This document shows positions 44,875 through 52,481 of a stretch of 64,000 nt of DNA, piece after piece. The first letter of the stretch is position 1; the number at the start of each line of letters is the position of its first letter. The notes under the pieces were generated by a model. That model searched no databases. It was not told the origin of the DNA and saw nothing but the letters and a program-made list of their open reading frames with translations. Both the position numbers and the translations under genes were made by a program. This DNA is from CAUZJF01 sp965248605. Lineage in GTDB: Bacteria; Chloroflexota; Dehalococcoidia; Lucifugimonadales; CAUZJF01. The stretch lies in the NCBI GenBank assembly GCA_965248605.1, contig CBDFJV010000007.1, positions 2,542,001-2,606,000 on the forward strand. The letters are read 5' to 3'.

Positions 44875-44904
44875 TTGACATAATCAGCACGTATGTACTA
44901 TAAT
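44875..44904 (+). promoter_or_regulatory. Near-consensus sigma-70 promoter
   Basis: TTGACA at 44875-44880 and TATAAT at 44899-44904, both perfect consensus hexamers, are separated by 18 bases. Transcription should start near 44911, immediately before the long hairpin of the next feature. Confidence 0.8.
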
Positions 44905-44910
44905 GTCAAT

Positions 44911-45003
44911 GAGAGGGACGGACCCCGCGGTCGGTCCATTTCTGTTGGTAGACCAGCCTTTCCAGCGGACCGACCCCACGGGTCTGTCCCTTTTGTTTTT
45001 CTG
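44911..45003 (+). ncRNA. Candidate small RNA: long double hairpin ending in a T run
   Basis: GGGACGGACCC (44915-44925) pairs with GGGTCTGTCCC (44980-44990), then after a small inner bulge GGTCGGTCC (44929-44937) pairs with GGACCGACC (44967-44975), closing a 29-base loop that itself has TGG/CCA pairing. TTTTGTTTTT follows directly. A promoter lies at the right distance upstream, so a 90-base RNA with its own terminator is likely. No protein frame is convincing. No RNA family is recognised. Confidence 0.55.
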
Positions 45004-45353
45004 CCCACCGACACAGTACGAGGAGAGCGATAATAAAATCCTACCTCCTCCCCCACCGGGGGAGGATTGTCGAAGATCCCGAGCCTCCCGGGGAGGAGGG
45101 GAGCTGTACCCCATACCCGGTACCCCGTACCCTGCACCCAGCCCCCGACCTGTTGCATTCCCCCGCCCAGGTGTTGCAGCCCTCAGATATGAATGCAACA
45201 GTTTGCTACGATTTGCAACAGGGTAAATTTTCGCGCCCAGCACCACGTCCCCAGGGAGGACTTTGTACAAATGGAAAACGGTTTCTGTCCGACGGACCGA
45301 TGGGCCAGCTCCGCCGGTACCGTCCGTCAACCAGCGTGCTAAACTACGACTCG
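45004..45353. other. 350-base leader with inverted repeats, before the small membrane protein gene
   Basis: It holds a hairpin-like CCTCCTCCCCC...GGGGGAGGA near 45043-45065 and several GTTGCA repeats (TGTTGCATTC, GTGTTGCAGC, TTTGCAACAG) around 45150-45230. No known riboswitch is recognised and no gene is seen. Confidence 0.4.
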
Positions 45354-45560
45354 ATGAGGACAACGAACAGAATCAGCCTTAGTCTCGTAATTATCGGCCT
45401 GCCGGTCGTCGCTACGTGGCTGCTTTTCGACTGGGATTCGCCAATCGCCACGGCGCTGATCTGGGTCGTAGCGGGTTTCATCGGATGGGCCTTCTCGAAG
45501 ACCTTGCAGCCAAGGCCGTGGAGGCGACGTTCTATACGTCGGCTGAAGCGGTCAAGCTAG
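45354..45560 (+). CDS. Small two-helix membrane protein upstream of the exosortase gene
   Basis: A 68-residue protein with two hydrophobic helices (ISLSLVIIGLPVVATWLLF and TALIWVVAGFIGWAF) and a very basic tail (RPWRRRSIRRLKRSS). It starts at the ATG at 45354. It lies 57 bases before the exosortase-like gene in the same direction. No family name; it may be an accessory of that system. Confidence 0.5.
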   Translation: MRTTNRISLSLVIIGLPVVATWLLFDWDSPIATALIWVVAGFIGWAFSKTLQPRPWRRRSIRRLKRSS

Positions 45561-45617
45561 ACAGACAGCGACAACGCCTTCTCCCAACCCATCGACGGGA
45601 GAGCAGGCAAGAAGCCA

Positions 45618-46172
45618 ATGAGTGGTCAACAACTACACGCACCGGCGCCAGGACCGGATCTGAGCGGACCACGACTACCGTTCGGGCGGGCAACCGTGCG
45701 CTCCTGGCTGGTGCTGATGGGGAGCCTCGCCATTGCGCTGGCGATCTACTATGGCTTTCTAGGCAGCAGTCTGGTCGACCAGGTAGCCGCGTGGACGGCC
45801 CAGTGGACCAGCTACGGCCTGAGGCTCGTTGGCACGACCACTCGGGTCGACGGGACGATTCTGTCGTCGGGGACCTTCGCCGTCGACATCGTCGCCGAGT
45901 GCACCGCTGTTGGCCCGCTTGTGCTCTTCATAGGGGCGGTCGTCGCCTACCCCTCGTCGATGAAGGCGAAGGGTATCGGTGTGGCGCTGGGAATCGTGGC
46001 TCTGACCGCGATCAACCTCGTACGGATCATCAGCCTTTTTCTGATCGGGTCTGCGTACCCTCAATACCTGGAAATAGCCCACCTGTTGGTCTGGCAGACC
46101 GCGATCATCCTGAGCGCCATCGTTCTGTGGCTCATTTGGGTCGAGAGGCTGGCGATTGCTCGGGACCAGTAG
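45618..46172 (+). CDS. Exosortase/archaeosortase-family membrane protease
   Basis: A 184-residue protein with about five membrane helices. The family's catalytic triad is visible: Cys in AECTAVGPLVLF (about residue 94), Arg in NLVRIISL (about 138) and His in IAHLLVWQ (about 156). Such enzymes cut a C-terminal sorting tag from exported proteins and join the protein to a lipid or surface polymer. No partner with a clear PEP-CTERM tail is seen in the window. The next gene overlaps its end by 17 bases, if the TTG start is right. Confidence 0.85.
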   Translation: MSGQQLHAPAPGPDLSGPRLPFGRATVRSWLVLMGSLAIALAIYYGFLGSSLVDQVAAWTAQWTSYGLRLVGTTTRVDGTILSSGTFAVDIVAECTAVGPLVLFIGAVVAYPSSMKAKGIGVALGIVALTAINLVRIISLFLIGSAYPQYLEIAHLLVWQTAIILSAIVLWLIWVERLAIARDQ

Positions 46173-46746
46173 GTTACTAACCTTCTCCTTCCGGGTCCTC
46201 GTGCTGGTCCTGCTGCTCCCACTGCTGTGGTTGGCCGTAGCGGAGCGTTACAACCAGGCTTTGACGGCTGTAGCGGAATCGATCCTACCGGCCGAATTCT
46301 CCTTGAGGGTGATCGGCTCGCACATCATCTTTTCGCATCCAACCCACGCGTCAATCTCCATCGAAGGCTTCACCCTCCACTACGGCCTCATTCTCCTGTC
46401 CGCTCTGATCCTTGGGGCGGTGGGGATCGGGGTCCTGCCTCGTATCGGGTGGCTCGTAGGGTTGGGCGCAGGGACCTATCTTCTACACGTCGTAGGCGTC
46501 ACGATGCTGGCCAGAGGCGTGGTGTGGGCGTCTACCAACACGGCCGAGAGCTCGGGCGACCTGGTGTTCAGCGCGTTCGCGGTCTTCTGGGGGCTGATCC
46601 CGCCGATAATCGGCGGTGCCTGGGTCCTCTGGTATTGGCTACCCCAAGTCGCCGACGTCCCGCCGTCGGACCGTCAAGACCGCGTGCTAGCCAACGAGGC
46701 CGCAATCGTCGGTGGACCAGTGTCGGCGAGCGATCAGGCTGAGTAA
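46156..46746 (+). CDS. Multi-helix membrane protein beside the exosortase
   Basis: About 196 residues with four or five membrane helices (LVLVLLLPLLWLAVAERYN, LILLSALILGAVGIGVLP, GLGAGTYLLHVVGVTML, FAVFWGLIPPIIGGAWVLWY) and a polar tail. The TTG at 46156 overlaps the exosortase stop; a GTG at 46201 that starts the first helix is an alternative. In other exosortase loci a membrane partner of this kind follows the sortase, so it is probably part of the same sorting system. No family name is given. Confidence 0.6.
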   Translation: MLGTSRLLTFSFRVLVLVLLLPLLWLAVAERYNQALTAVAESILPAEFSLRVIGSHIIFSHPTHASISIEGFTLHYGLILLSALILGAVGIGVLPRIGWLVGLGAGTYLLHVVGVTMLARGVVWASTNTAESSGDLVFSAFAVFWGLIPPIIGGAWVLWYWLPQVADVPPSDRQDRVLANEAAIVGGPVSASDQAE

Positions 46747-46782
46747 GAAAGCGCTCGTAGCGACAGGTAGACTGTACCTAAC

Positions 46783-47355
46783 CTACGAGCAAAGCGGAAC
46801 GTCAAAAGAACCCTCTGCCTCGACCCGGCGTGTATCCGGGTAGTGCTCGGCACTGTCGTATTCGAGCCACCCTTCGACCTGCCTTTCGTCACCCGCACCC
46901 TTCACGGAGTAGCTCCCGCTAACCCGGTCGGTGCTTGCTCCAGCTTCAGAACCCTGGCTGACCACGTCGAAGGACGCATCGCGGTAGTCGCGGGTCTTTT
47001 CAGGGAGATTGATGGTTATCGTGGCGCCCTGAGCGGTGGGCAGCTGAGGAAACCTGTCTTGCTCGAAGAAAGGGTAGTCTTGACAACTGATCTGCTGGTC
47101 CGACAGATAGACCGCTACGCCTTCCCCGTCCGGTACCACGATCTGCTTGAGCTGCGTCGGGTCCCAATATGTGTATCCAATAAGGGGCACGGCGATTCCG
47201 GAAGCAACAGAGTGGGTCGTGCCGTCGTACGACCACGTCGTCAGAGGAGCTATCGAAGGTGCTGCGACAGCCGTCGGCGACGAAGTTGGAGAAGGTGCAG
47301 GCGTTAGAGCCGGGGTTGGCTCTACCTTGTCGGCGCTGCCGCACGCTACCGTCAC
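46783..47355 (-). CDS. Lipoprotein-like secreted protein with an unclear start
   Basis: From the GTG at 47355 the product is 190 residues beginning MTVACGSADK. Upstream in frame the codons read RTLGLFLGGVSVIV, which with TVAC makes a full lipoprotein signal with a lipobox, but no ATG, GTG or TTG lies between there and the in-frame stop near 47420. A rare start codon or a lost start is therefore possible. The mature part has a Thr/Pro/Ser-rich linker, then a beta-rich domain. Family not recognised. Confidence 0.6.
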   Translation of the reverse strand: MTVACGSADKVEPTPALTPAPSPTSSPTAVAAPSIAPLTTWSYDGTTHSVASGIAVPLIGYTYWDPTQLKQIVVPDGEGVAVYLSDQQISCQDYPFFEQDRFPQLPTAQGATITINLPEKTRDYRDASFDVVSQGSEAGASTDRVSGSYSVKGAGDERQVEGWLEYDSAEHYPDTRRVEAEGSFDVPLCS

Positions 47356-47421
47356 GATGACGGAAACGCCGCCCAGGAAAAGTCCTAGGGTTCTTGTTGC
47401 CTTAACCGAAAAGCGGGCGAG

Positions 47422-48075
47422 TTAATACACGCTGTCGAGGAACCGCCACAATTCATCACTGGCGCGGTCCACGGCGTCCAAAGAATCGACGTCATCTTCG
47501 TCGGTTGAGGCGAGGGTAAGCACCATGTCCCGCTCGGCGTCGGAGTGCTCCTCGTCTAGCGTCTGGTGAACTGTGAAGAAGGACACGGAGCGTCCGTCGT
47601 CGATCCCGTAGAAGTCTCGAAGTCCCCGGATCTTTTCTTTGGCGACGGCCGGTACTTGCGACTCGTAGGCATAGAGGGCGGAAGCCCCGGCAGCCAGCGA
47701 CGACTCAGCGGTCAACTCTCTGTATGTCGCAAGCAACGTCGCCGTCGCCTGGTTCGGCTCGCCCCGGCGGACTTCGTCCCTGTCGAGGTCCAGAGCGTCG
47801 CAGAACCGGAGCCACAACTCTACGTGGTTTTCGTCGCCGTGTTCCTCGTCCCAGAGGTTGTCTAGAATCAGTTGCCGAATACGCTGGTCGGAGCAGCGAT
47901 AATGGAGGCCGCTCAAGAAGGTCGGGTACGCCTTCTCGAAGTGGTAGTACTGAGATGCATAGTCCCTTAGCGACTCGACCGGCAGCGAGCCCTCGGTCCA
48001 AGCCTGGTAGAACGGGTGCTTGAGGAGGCTCTTCTCCTCGATCAGTTCGTCGATTTGTGCAACTAGGTCATTCAC
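47422..48075 (-). CDS. CADD/TenA-like diiron protein, putative folate metabolism
   Basis: A 217-residue all-helical protein of the heme-oxygenase-like diiron fold. LLKHPFYQAWTEG, YYHFEKAYPTFLSGLH, WDEEHGDENHVELWLRFCDA and HQTLDEEHSDAE provide the Glu and His ligands for two metal ions. Chlamydial CADD, the characterised member, makes p-aminobenzoate for folate from its own Tyr. The neighbouring MTHFR genes on the other strand fit a folate role, though TenA itself is a close relative and cannot be ruled out. Confidence 0.8.
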   Translation of the reverse strand: MNDLVAQIDELIEEKSLLKHPFYQAWTEGSLPVESLRDYASQYYHFEKAYPTFLSGLHYRCSDQRIRQLILDNLWDEEHGDENHVELWLRFCDALDLDRDEVRRGEPNQATATLLATYRELTAESSLAAGASALYAYESQVPAVAKEKIRGLRDFYGIDDGRSVSFFTVHQTLDEEHSDAERDMVLTLASTDEDDVDSLDAVDRASDELWRFLDSVY

Positions 48076-48291
48076 CTCGATGGGCTCCTTCGCTCTGACT
48101 TTGATTAGCGCCGCCGCGACCGGAGCGAGTGTAGCAGCGCCCCGCGAATAGCGTCAAGGCTGTTGGTCATGCTCACCGCGAACCAAGCTGGCAGCGGGGG
48201 CTGGTTATGCTGTATCATTGTCGGCTGCGGACGGACCCCTCCCGCTATCTGCCGGAGCCGGACAACAGCCCAGCGCAAGGCGCAACGATCC

Positions 48292-48747
48292 ATGCTCAGA
48301 CGACTACAGAACAGGCCTCGACTTCTGGAGATGGCATACTCCATCTCGTACGTGCTGCTGCGACCGTTTCGCCGCGTGCTGAAACCTGGCGGCAAGATGG
48401 AGGGCCTTTTCGTCCTCGGGGAGAAGGTCACCAAGCGCCCGCTGTTCGGGTGTCAGATGTGCGGCGATTGCGTGCTGCACAGTACGGGAATGACGTGCCC
48501 GATGACCTGCCCGAAGAACCTGCGCAACGGGCCTTGCGGAGGCGTCCGACCCAACGGCCACTGCGAAGTCGTGCCGGACATGCCCTGCGTCTGGGTACAA
48601 GCCTGGGAACGTTCGAGCAAGATGCCTTCGTACGGCACGGGGATACTCAAGATCACTCCTCCTCTCGACCGAAGACTGGCGGGGAGCTCTGCGTGGGTCA
48701 ACGAGCTAAGCGGCAGATCGGGGACTCCGCCCGACGGATGGGAGTGA
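48292..48747 (+). CDS. Cysteine-rich MTHFR C-terminal-like (zinc or Fe-S) protein
   Basis: A 151-residue protein from the ATG at 48292. It carries many Cys: CQMCGDCVLHSTGMTCPMTC, PKNLRNGPCGG and a final CEVVPDMPCVW, the pattern of the MTHFR_C domain (PF12225), which may bind metal clusters and help deliver electrons to methylenetetrahydrofolate reductase. It overlaps the reductase gene by one base (TGATG), so both are translated together. The N-terminus is basic and hydrophobic (MAYSISYVLLRPFRRV). Confidence 0.82.
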   Translation: MLRRLQNRPRLLEMAYSISYVLLRPFRRVLKPGGKMEGLFVLGEKVTKRPLFGCQMCGDCVLHSTGMTCPMTCPKNLRNGPCGGVRPNGHCEVVPDMPCVWVQAWERSSKMPSYGTGILKITPPLDRRLAGSSAWVNELSGRSGTPPDGWE

Positions 48748-49718
48748 TGAAGTCCGGTTCCCACCTCGAGCGAGTCCTGCGCTCGGGGCGCTTTGCGGTC
48801 ACCGCGGAGCTGACCCCTCCGCGCACCACCGACCCCCAGGCCATCTACGACCACGCCCAGATGGTCGTGTCCTCCTGCGACGCGGTCAATACGATCGACT
48901 CTTCAGGGGCAAGCGCCAACGTGTCGAGCCTGGCGATGGCCGCGTTGTTGATCCCTCAGGGCCACGACGTCGTGATGCAGCTCACGTGCCGCGATCGCAA
49001 CCGGATCGCGATCCAAGCGGAGATCCTAGGCGCGGCGGCCTTGGGCGTCCGCAACCTCCTATGTCTTACAGGGGACGGGGTTCAGGCCGGCGACCAGCCC
49101 GAGACCAAGCCTGTCTTCGACCTCGAGTCGATGACTCTGCTCCGCACGGCACGTACCATGCGCGACAAGGGCCGGTTGCTCAGCGGTCGAGAGATCGATG
49201 CCCCACCAAAGCTATTCCTGGGGGCGGCGAGCAACCCCTTCGCCCCACCTCACGACGTGCGACCCCTGAGGCTGGCAAAGAAAGTCGAGGCCGGCGCCGA
49301 CTTCATCCAGACTCAATACTGTTTCGACGTCGAACGCCTGCGATCGTTCATGAGCACGGCCCGCGACCGGGGCCTTCACGAGCGGGTCTACATCCTCGTT
49401 GGCGTCGGTCCCCTTCGTTCGGCCCGGACCGCCGAATGGATGAGAGCCAACGTTCCGGGGGTCGTTATTCCCGACGAGATCGTTGCTCGTTTGAAGAGCG
49501 TCCCTCGGGGAAAACAGCAGTCCGAAGGGACCCGGGTTTGCATCGAGATCATAGAACAGGTCCGCGAGATAGAAGGGATCAGCGGGATACATCTGATGGC
49601 CTACAGGCAAGAAGAGCTGGTCCCCGAGATCCTAAGCACCGTCGGACTGCTCCCGCGAGAAGCCGATGGCGAAACCACGCCGCGGCCGTTGGAGACATCT
49701 CAGTCGGCGAATCGCTAG
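48747..49718 (+). CDS. metF: Methylenetetrahydrofolate reductase
   Basis: A 323-residue TIM-barrel reductase that converts methylene-tetrahydrofolate to methyl-tetrahydrofolate for methionine synthesis or the Wood-Ljungdahl pathway. TAELTPPRTTD near the start carries the catalytic Glu, LTCRDRNRIAIQAEILGAAA and NLLCLTGDG the flavin-binding loop, and FIQTQYCFD a later barrel strand. Frames further upstream belong to the gene before it in another phase; the ATG at 48747 matches the family start. Confidence 0.92.
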   Translation: MKSGSHLERVLRSGRFAVTAELTPPRTTDPQAIYDHAQMVVSSCDAVNTIDSSGASANVSSLAMAALLIPQGHDVVMQLTCRDRNRIAIQAEILGAAALGVRNLLCLTGDGVQAGDQPETKPVFDLESMTLLRTARTMRDKGRLLSGREIDAPPKLFLGAASNPFAPPHDVRPLRLAKKVEAGADFIQTQYCFDVERLRSFMSTARDRGLHERVYILVGVGPLRSARTAEWMRANVPGVVIPDEIVARLKSVPRGKQQSEGTRVCIEIIEQVREIEGISGIHLMAYRQEELVPEILSTVGLLPREADGETTPRPLETSQSANR

Positions 49719-49728
49719 CCCGGCATGA

Positions 49729-51009
49729 TCAAGCTTCGGGCCTGGCCTGCGTCTTCAACTTGGTGAGTTTGATCGTCTCTAATTTTAGACCTTTCATTTC
49801 GGCGATCTCCACCTTCAGGCCGCGGTACTCGAACTTCTCGCCCTCCTTAGGAATGTGTCCCAATACCTTGAGCACGAACCCGGCGACGGTCTCGAAATCG
49901 CCATCGGGCAGCTCGATCCCCAGCTCTTTGACGGCTTCATCTACGCTCATGCCGCCGTCGACCTGAAAGGTGTCCGCGCCGAGAGCTTCGTACTCCTCTT
50001 CCGGGCGTGCTCCCTCTTCGCCAATGTCGCCCGAGACCTCCTCGAGGAGGCTTTTAAGGGTTACTAGCCCGGCTACACCACCGAACTCGTCGACCACGAT
50101 CCCCATCTGACCACCTTTTCGTGCCATCTCGTCGAATAGCTCGGCGATCAGCTTTGTCTCCGGCACGAAATAGACGTCACGAAGGACATCGGTCACAGGC
50201 TCGTCCCGCTTGATCGCCTTCGAGGACATGCCTTTGAGGATGTCCTTCGTCGAAAGCACGCCCACTATGTCCTCCGGGGACTCTTTATAGACCGGAAATC
50301 GTGCGTGAGAGTGATCGCGATAGACGTCCAAGAACGCCGCCAGAGTGGTGCCCTGCGCCACGGAGATTATCTCCGTTCGCGGGGTCATCATCTCACGGAC
50401 TTGTCTATCGCCAAAACGGAGCACCCTCACCAGTCGCTCGGCCTCTTCAGGCTCGAACTCTCCTTCCTGCTCGCCGATGTCGATTAGCGTGCGGACTTCT
50501 TCCTTAGTGATGTAGGCTTCCGCTTCAGTGTCGTTCCCGGCGACTTCGGTGATCCGGGTGGCCCACTGAAGTAGGACCACCAGAGGGAAAAGGGCCAGCT
50601 CAACAGCCTTTAACGGCCGTGTATATAGCATGGCTATGCTCATCGGGAACCGCAAAGCCACCGTCTTGGGCAGGACCTCGCCGAACAAGAGGAGGGTAAT
50701 CGTGCCGACTGCCGTCGCCACGACGAGGCCCGTGCCCTCGTCTTCGACTACGCGAAGCATCAGAGCAGTGATCAGGGCGGTGAAGGCCACGTTGACCAGG
50801 TTGTTGCCGAGCAGGATCGTCGATAGCAGCCGACCCGGCTCTTCAAGCATTTGCGCGACCCGACCGGCTGCCGGCACGCCGACCTGGACCTGGTGTGCAA
50901 GCCTCGCCGTCCGTCGGACCGACAGGAACGCCGCCTCGGAGCTGGAGAAGAAGGCCGAGAGCAGAACGCAGAGCACAACGATGGATAGCTCGATCAGATC
51001 GGTTTCCAT
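49729..51009 (-). CDS. CNNM/CorC-family membrane protein with CBS domains
   Basis: A 426-residue protein. An N-terminal CNNM membrane domain of about four helices (LIELSIVVLCVLLSAFFSSS) is followed by two CBS domains (MTPRTEIISVAQGTTLAAFL, IVGVLSTKDILKGM) and a CorC_HlyC C-terminal domain (DGGMSVDEAVKELGIELPDG). Relatives take part in Mg or Co transport or resistance. It lies 18 bases downstream of the next gene on the same strand and ends the cytochrome c maturation run. Confidence 0.92.
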   Translation of the reverse strand: METDLIELSIVVLCVLLSAFFSSSEAAFLSVRRTARLAHQVQVGVPAAGRVAQMLEEPGRLLSTILLGNNLVNVAFTALITALMLRVVEDEGTGLVVATAVGTITLLLFGEVLPKTVALRFPMSIAMLYTRPLKAVELALFPLVVLLQWATRITEVAGNDTEAEAYITKEEVRTLIDIGEQEGEFEPEEAERLVRVLRFGDRQVREMMTPRTEIISVAQGTTLAAFLDVYRDHSHARFPVYKESPEDIVGVLSTKDILKGMSSKAIKRDEPVTDVLRDVYFVPETKLIAELFDEMARKGGQMGIVVDEFGGVAGLVTLKSLLEEVSGDIGEEGARPEEEYEALGADTFQVDGGMSVDEAVKELGIELPDGDFETVAGFVLKVLGHIPKEGEKFEYRGLKVEIAEMKGLKLETIKLTKLKTQARPEA

Positions 51010-51027
51010 GATCTCAGTCCTCTTTCG

Positions 51028-52125
51028 CTATTCGACGCTGTTCGTTCCAGTCGAGGAAGGCGACTCTTCGCCGTCGTCCGATCGGGCCCGGCCACGGCCA
51101 CTTCTGTCACGGCGCACCAGAGCGAATGCGACGACGAAGCCCATCAACAGGACTAGAGCAGCGGGCGCGACAAACTCGAACCGGACGTCCTCAAGGCTGC
51201 GGCGCAGCCGCTCGCCTATCGAGGGCTGTGGCAAGTCCGATACGTTGACCGTGACACGCGCGCCCCTAGCAAGGTTAGATCCCTCGATAAGCCGGTACGG
51301 CTTCCCTCCAACATCGGCGATCTCGGACGGTCCCAGATCGCCGCTCTGCAGCTCTGCGATTCCGTAGGGCGCCAGCACGCGAACACTCTCCACGCCGTAG
51401 GGAAACGACTTCGATATCTCTGTCTGGCCGCCCTCGTAAGGAAAAACATACGAGTACATTACCTCGTGTTCACCAGGCGGTATGCTCGCCATCAAAGCGA
51501 AGCCCCGGTCGACCTGAATCACCTCTGCGCCAGGAAACGCGCTGTCGACCTGAAGGCCTGTCGCGCCCGGCGGCAGGCCGAACCGGACCAAGCTCATGGG
51601 CTCCGTCCCAGGCACATACGTCGTGTCCGTCGAATTCTGGAGCTTCACAATCTCGAGGCCCCATAGAGTACGGTCCACGTCGTCTGCCAGGCTCAACAGG
51701 AGGGAGAAGGCGGAGACAGCAAGCGTGTCCTGGTCCTGGGTGGCCTGGTAAACGGTCAGCGTTGCTGGATCTGGAGAGCCGTCGCTTAAGTCGAGGTCGT
51801 GACCGTAGAGAGCACCCTGGTAGACGACCGAAATGGCGTAACGGACCGAGGGATCGAACTCCACCCCTTCGAACCGGAATTTTCCCTCCTCGTCGGTGAC
51901 CGTCTCTTCGTCGTCGTGCCTTGCAGCGGTATCGCGATGGAGCACGACGGTCACTCCGGGCGCAACGCTCTCACCGCCGGTGCCGTTGACCACCTGTCCG
52001 GAGACAACACGAGCGTCCCCCGAGGTTTGGGCATTGGCGACCTGTGCGCCCAGGGCCCCAAACGACAGGGCCAGCCCGAGGAAAACCGCTGCTAACGGCG
52101 CTCTAAGAGCCGGGTTCACCGTCAC
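51028..52125 (-). CDS. Exported carboxypeptidase-regulatory-like protein with C-terminal anchor
   Basis: A 365-residue protein with a signal peptide (LAAVFLGLALSFGALGAQVA), an Ig-like carboxypeptidase regulatory domain (GQVVNGTGGESVAPGVTVVL and EGKFRFEGVEFDPSVRYAIS), a second beta-rich domain, and one membrane helix near the end (FVAPAALVLLMGFVVAFALV). It overlaps the small CcmI-like gene by 23 bases, so they share a transcript. It may steady the haem-attachment complex, by position only. Confidence 0.75.
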   Translation of the reverse strand: MTVNPALRAPLAAVFLGLALSFGALGAQVANAQTSGDARVVSGQVVNGTGGESVAPGVTVVLHRDTAARHDDEETVTDEEGKFRFEGVEFDPSVRYAISVVYQGALYGHDLDLSDGSPDPATLTVYQATQDQDTLAVSAFSLLLSLADDVDRTLWGLEIVKLQNSTDTTYVPGTEPMSLVRFGLPPGATGLQVDSAFPGAEVIQVDRGFALMASIPPGEHEVMYSYVFPYEGGQTEISKSFPYGVESVRVLAPYGIAELQSGDLGPSEIADVGGKPYRLIEGSNLARGARVTVNVSDLPQPSIGERLRRSLEDVRFEFVAPAALVLLMGFVVAFALVRRDRSGRGRARSDDGEESPSSTGTNSVE

Positions 52126-52456
52126 CCTTCGAGGCTTGACTCGTGCTATCGAGCTCTTCCATGGCCTTGAGCGCCAGCGCAGCGTCGGTCATGTACTGCT
52201 CACGCAGCAACTGGTAGTCGTCTTCGGTGAGATTGCCGATCGACCAGTCGAGCTCGGTGTTCTTCAGCCCATCCATGGCCCGCTCCCAGTCCCGGGAAAG
52301 CTCGGCTGGGGTCGTCGGATCGACCCCGGGCAGGTCAAGAGAACCAGGTCTCTTTAAGAAAGGGTAGAGGATCGCGACCGCCGGTATGAGGACGAGGGCA
52401 AGACCGATAAGAACTAGCATTCCGCGGTCACGATTGCGATGACGGGACTGAGACAC
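52103..52456 (-). CDS. Small CcmI-like cytochrome c biogenesis protein
   Basis: A 117-residue protein with one N-terminal membrane helix (GMLVLIGLALVLIPAVAILYP) and a soluble part with NLTEDDYQLLREQYMTDAAL, the motif of the CcmI/CycH start that holds apocytochrome near the haem lyase. The TPR domain of full CcmI is absent. It lies 25 bases after ccmF on the same strand. Confidence 0.7.
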   Translation of the reverse strand: MSQSRHRNRDRGMLVLIGLALVLIPAVAILYPFLKRPGSLDLPGVDPTTPAELSRDWERAMDGLKNTELDWSIGNLTEDDYQLLREQYMTDAALALKAMEELDSTSQASKGDGEPGS

Positions 52457-52481
52457 GCCCCAAGGTGTGGACCATTGAAGG

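Noticed and set aside
48207..48746. A 180-codon N-terminal extension of MetF
   Set aside because: It overlaps the Cys-rich partner gene in another frame, and the MetF family begins at 48747.
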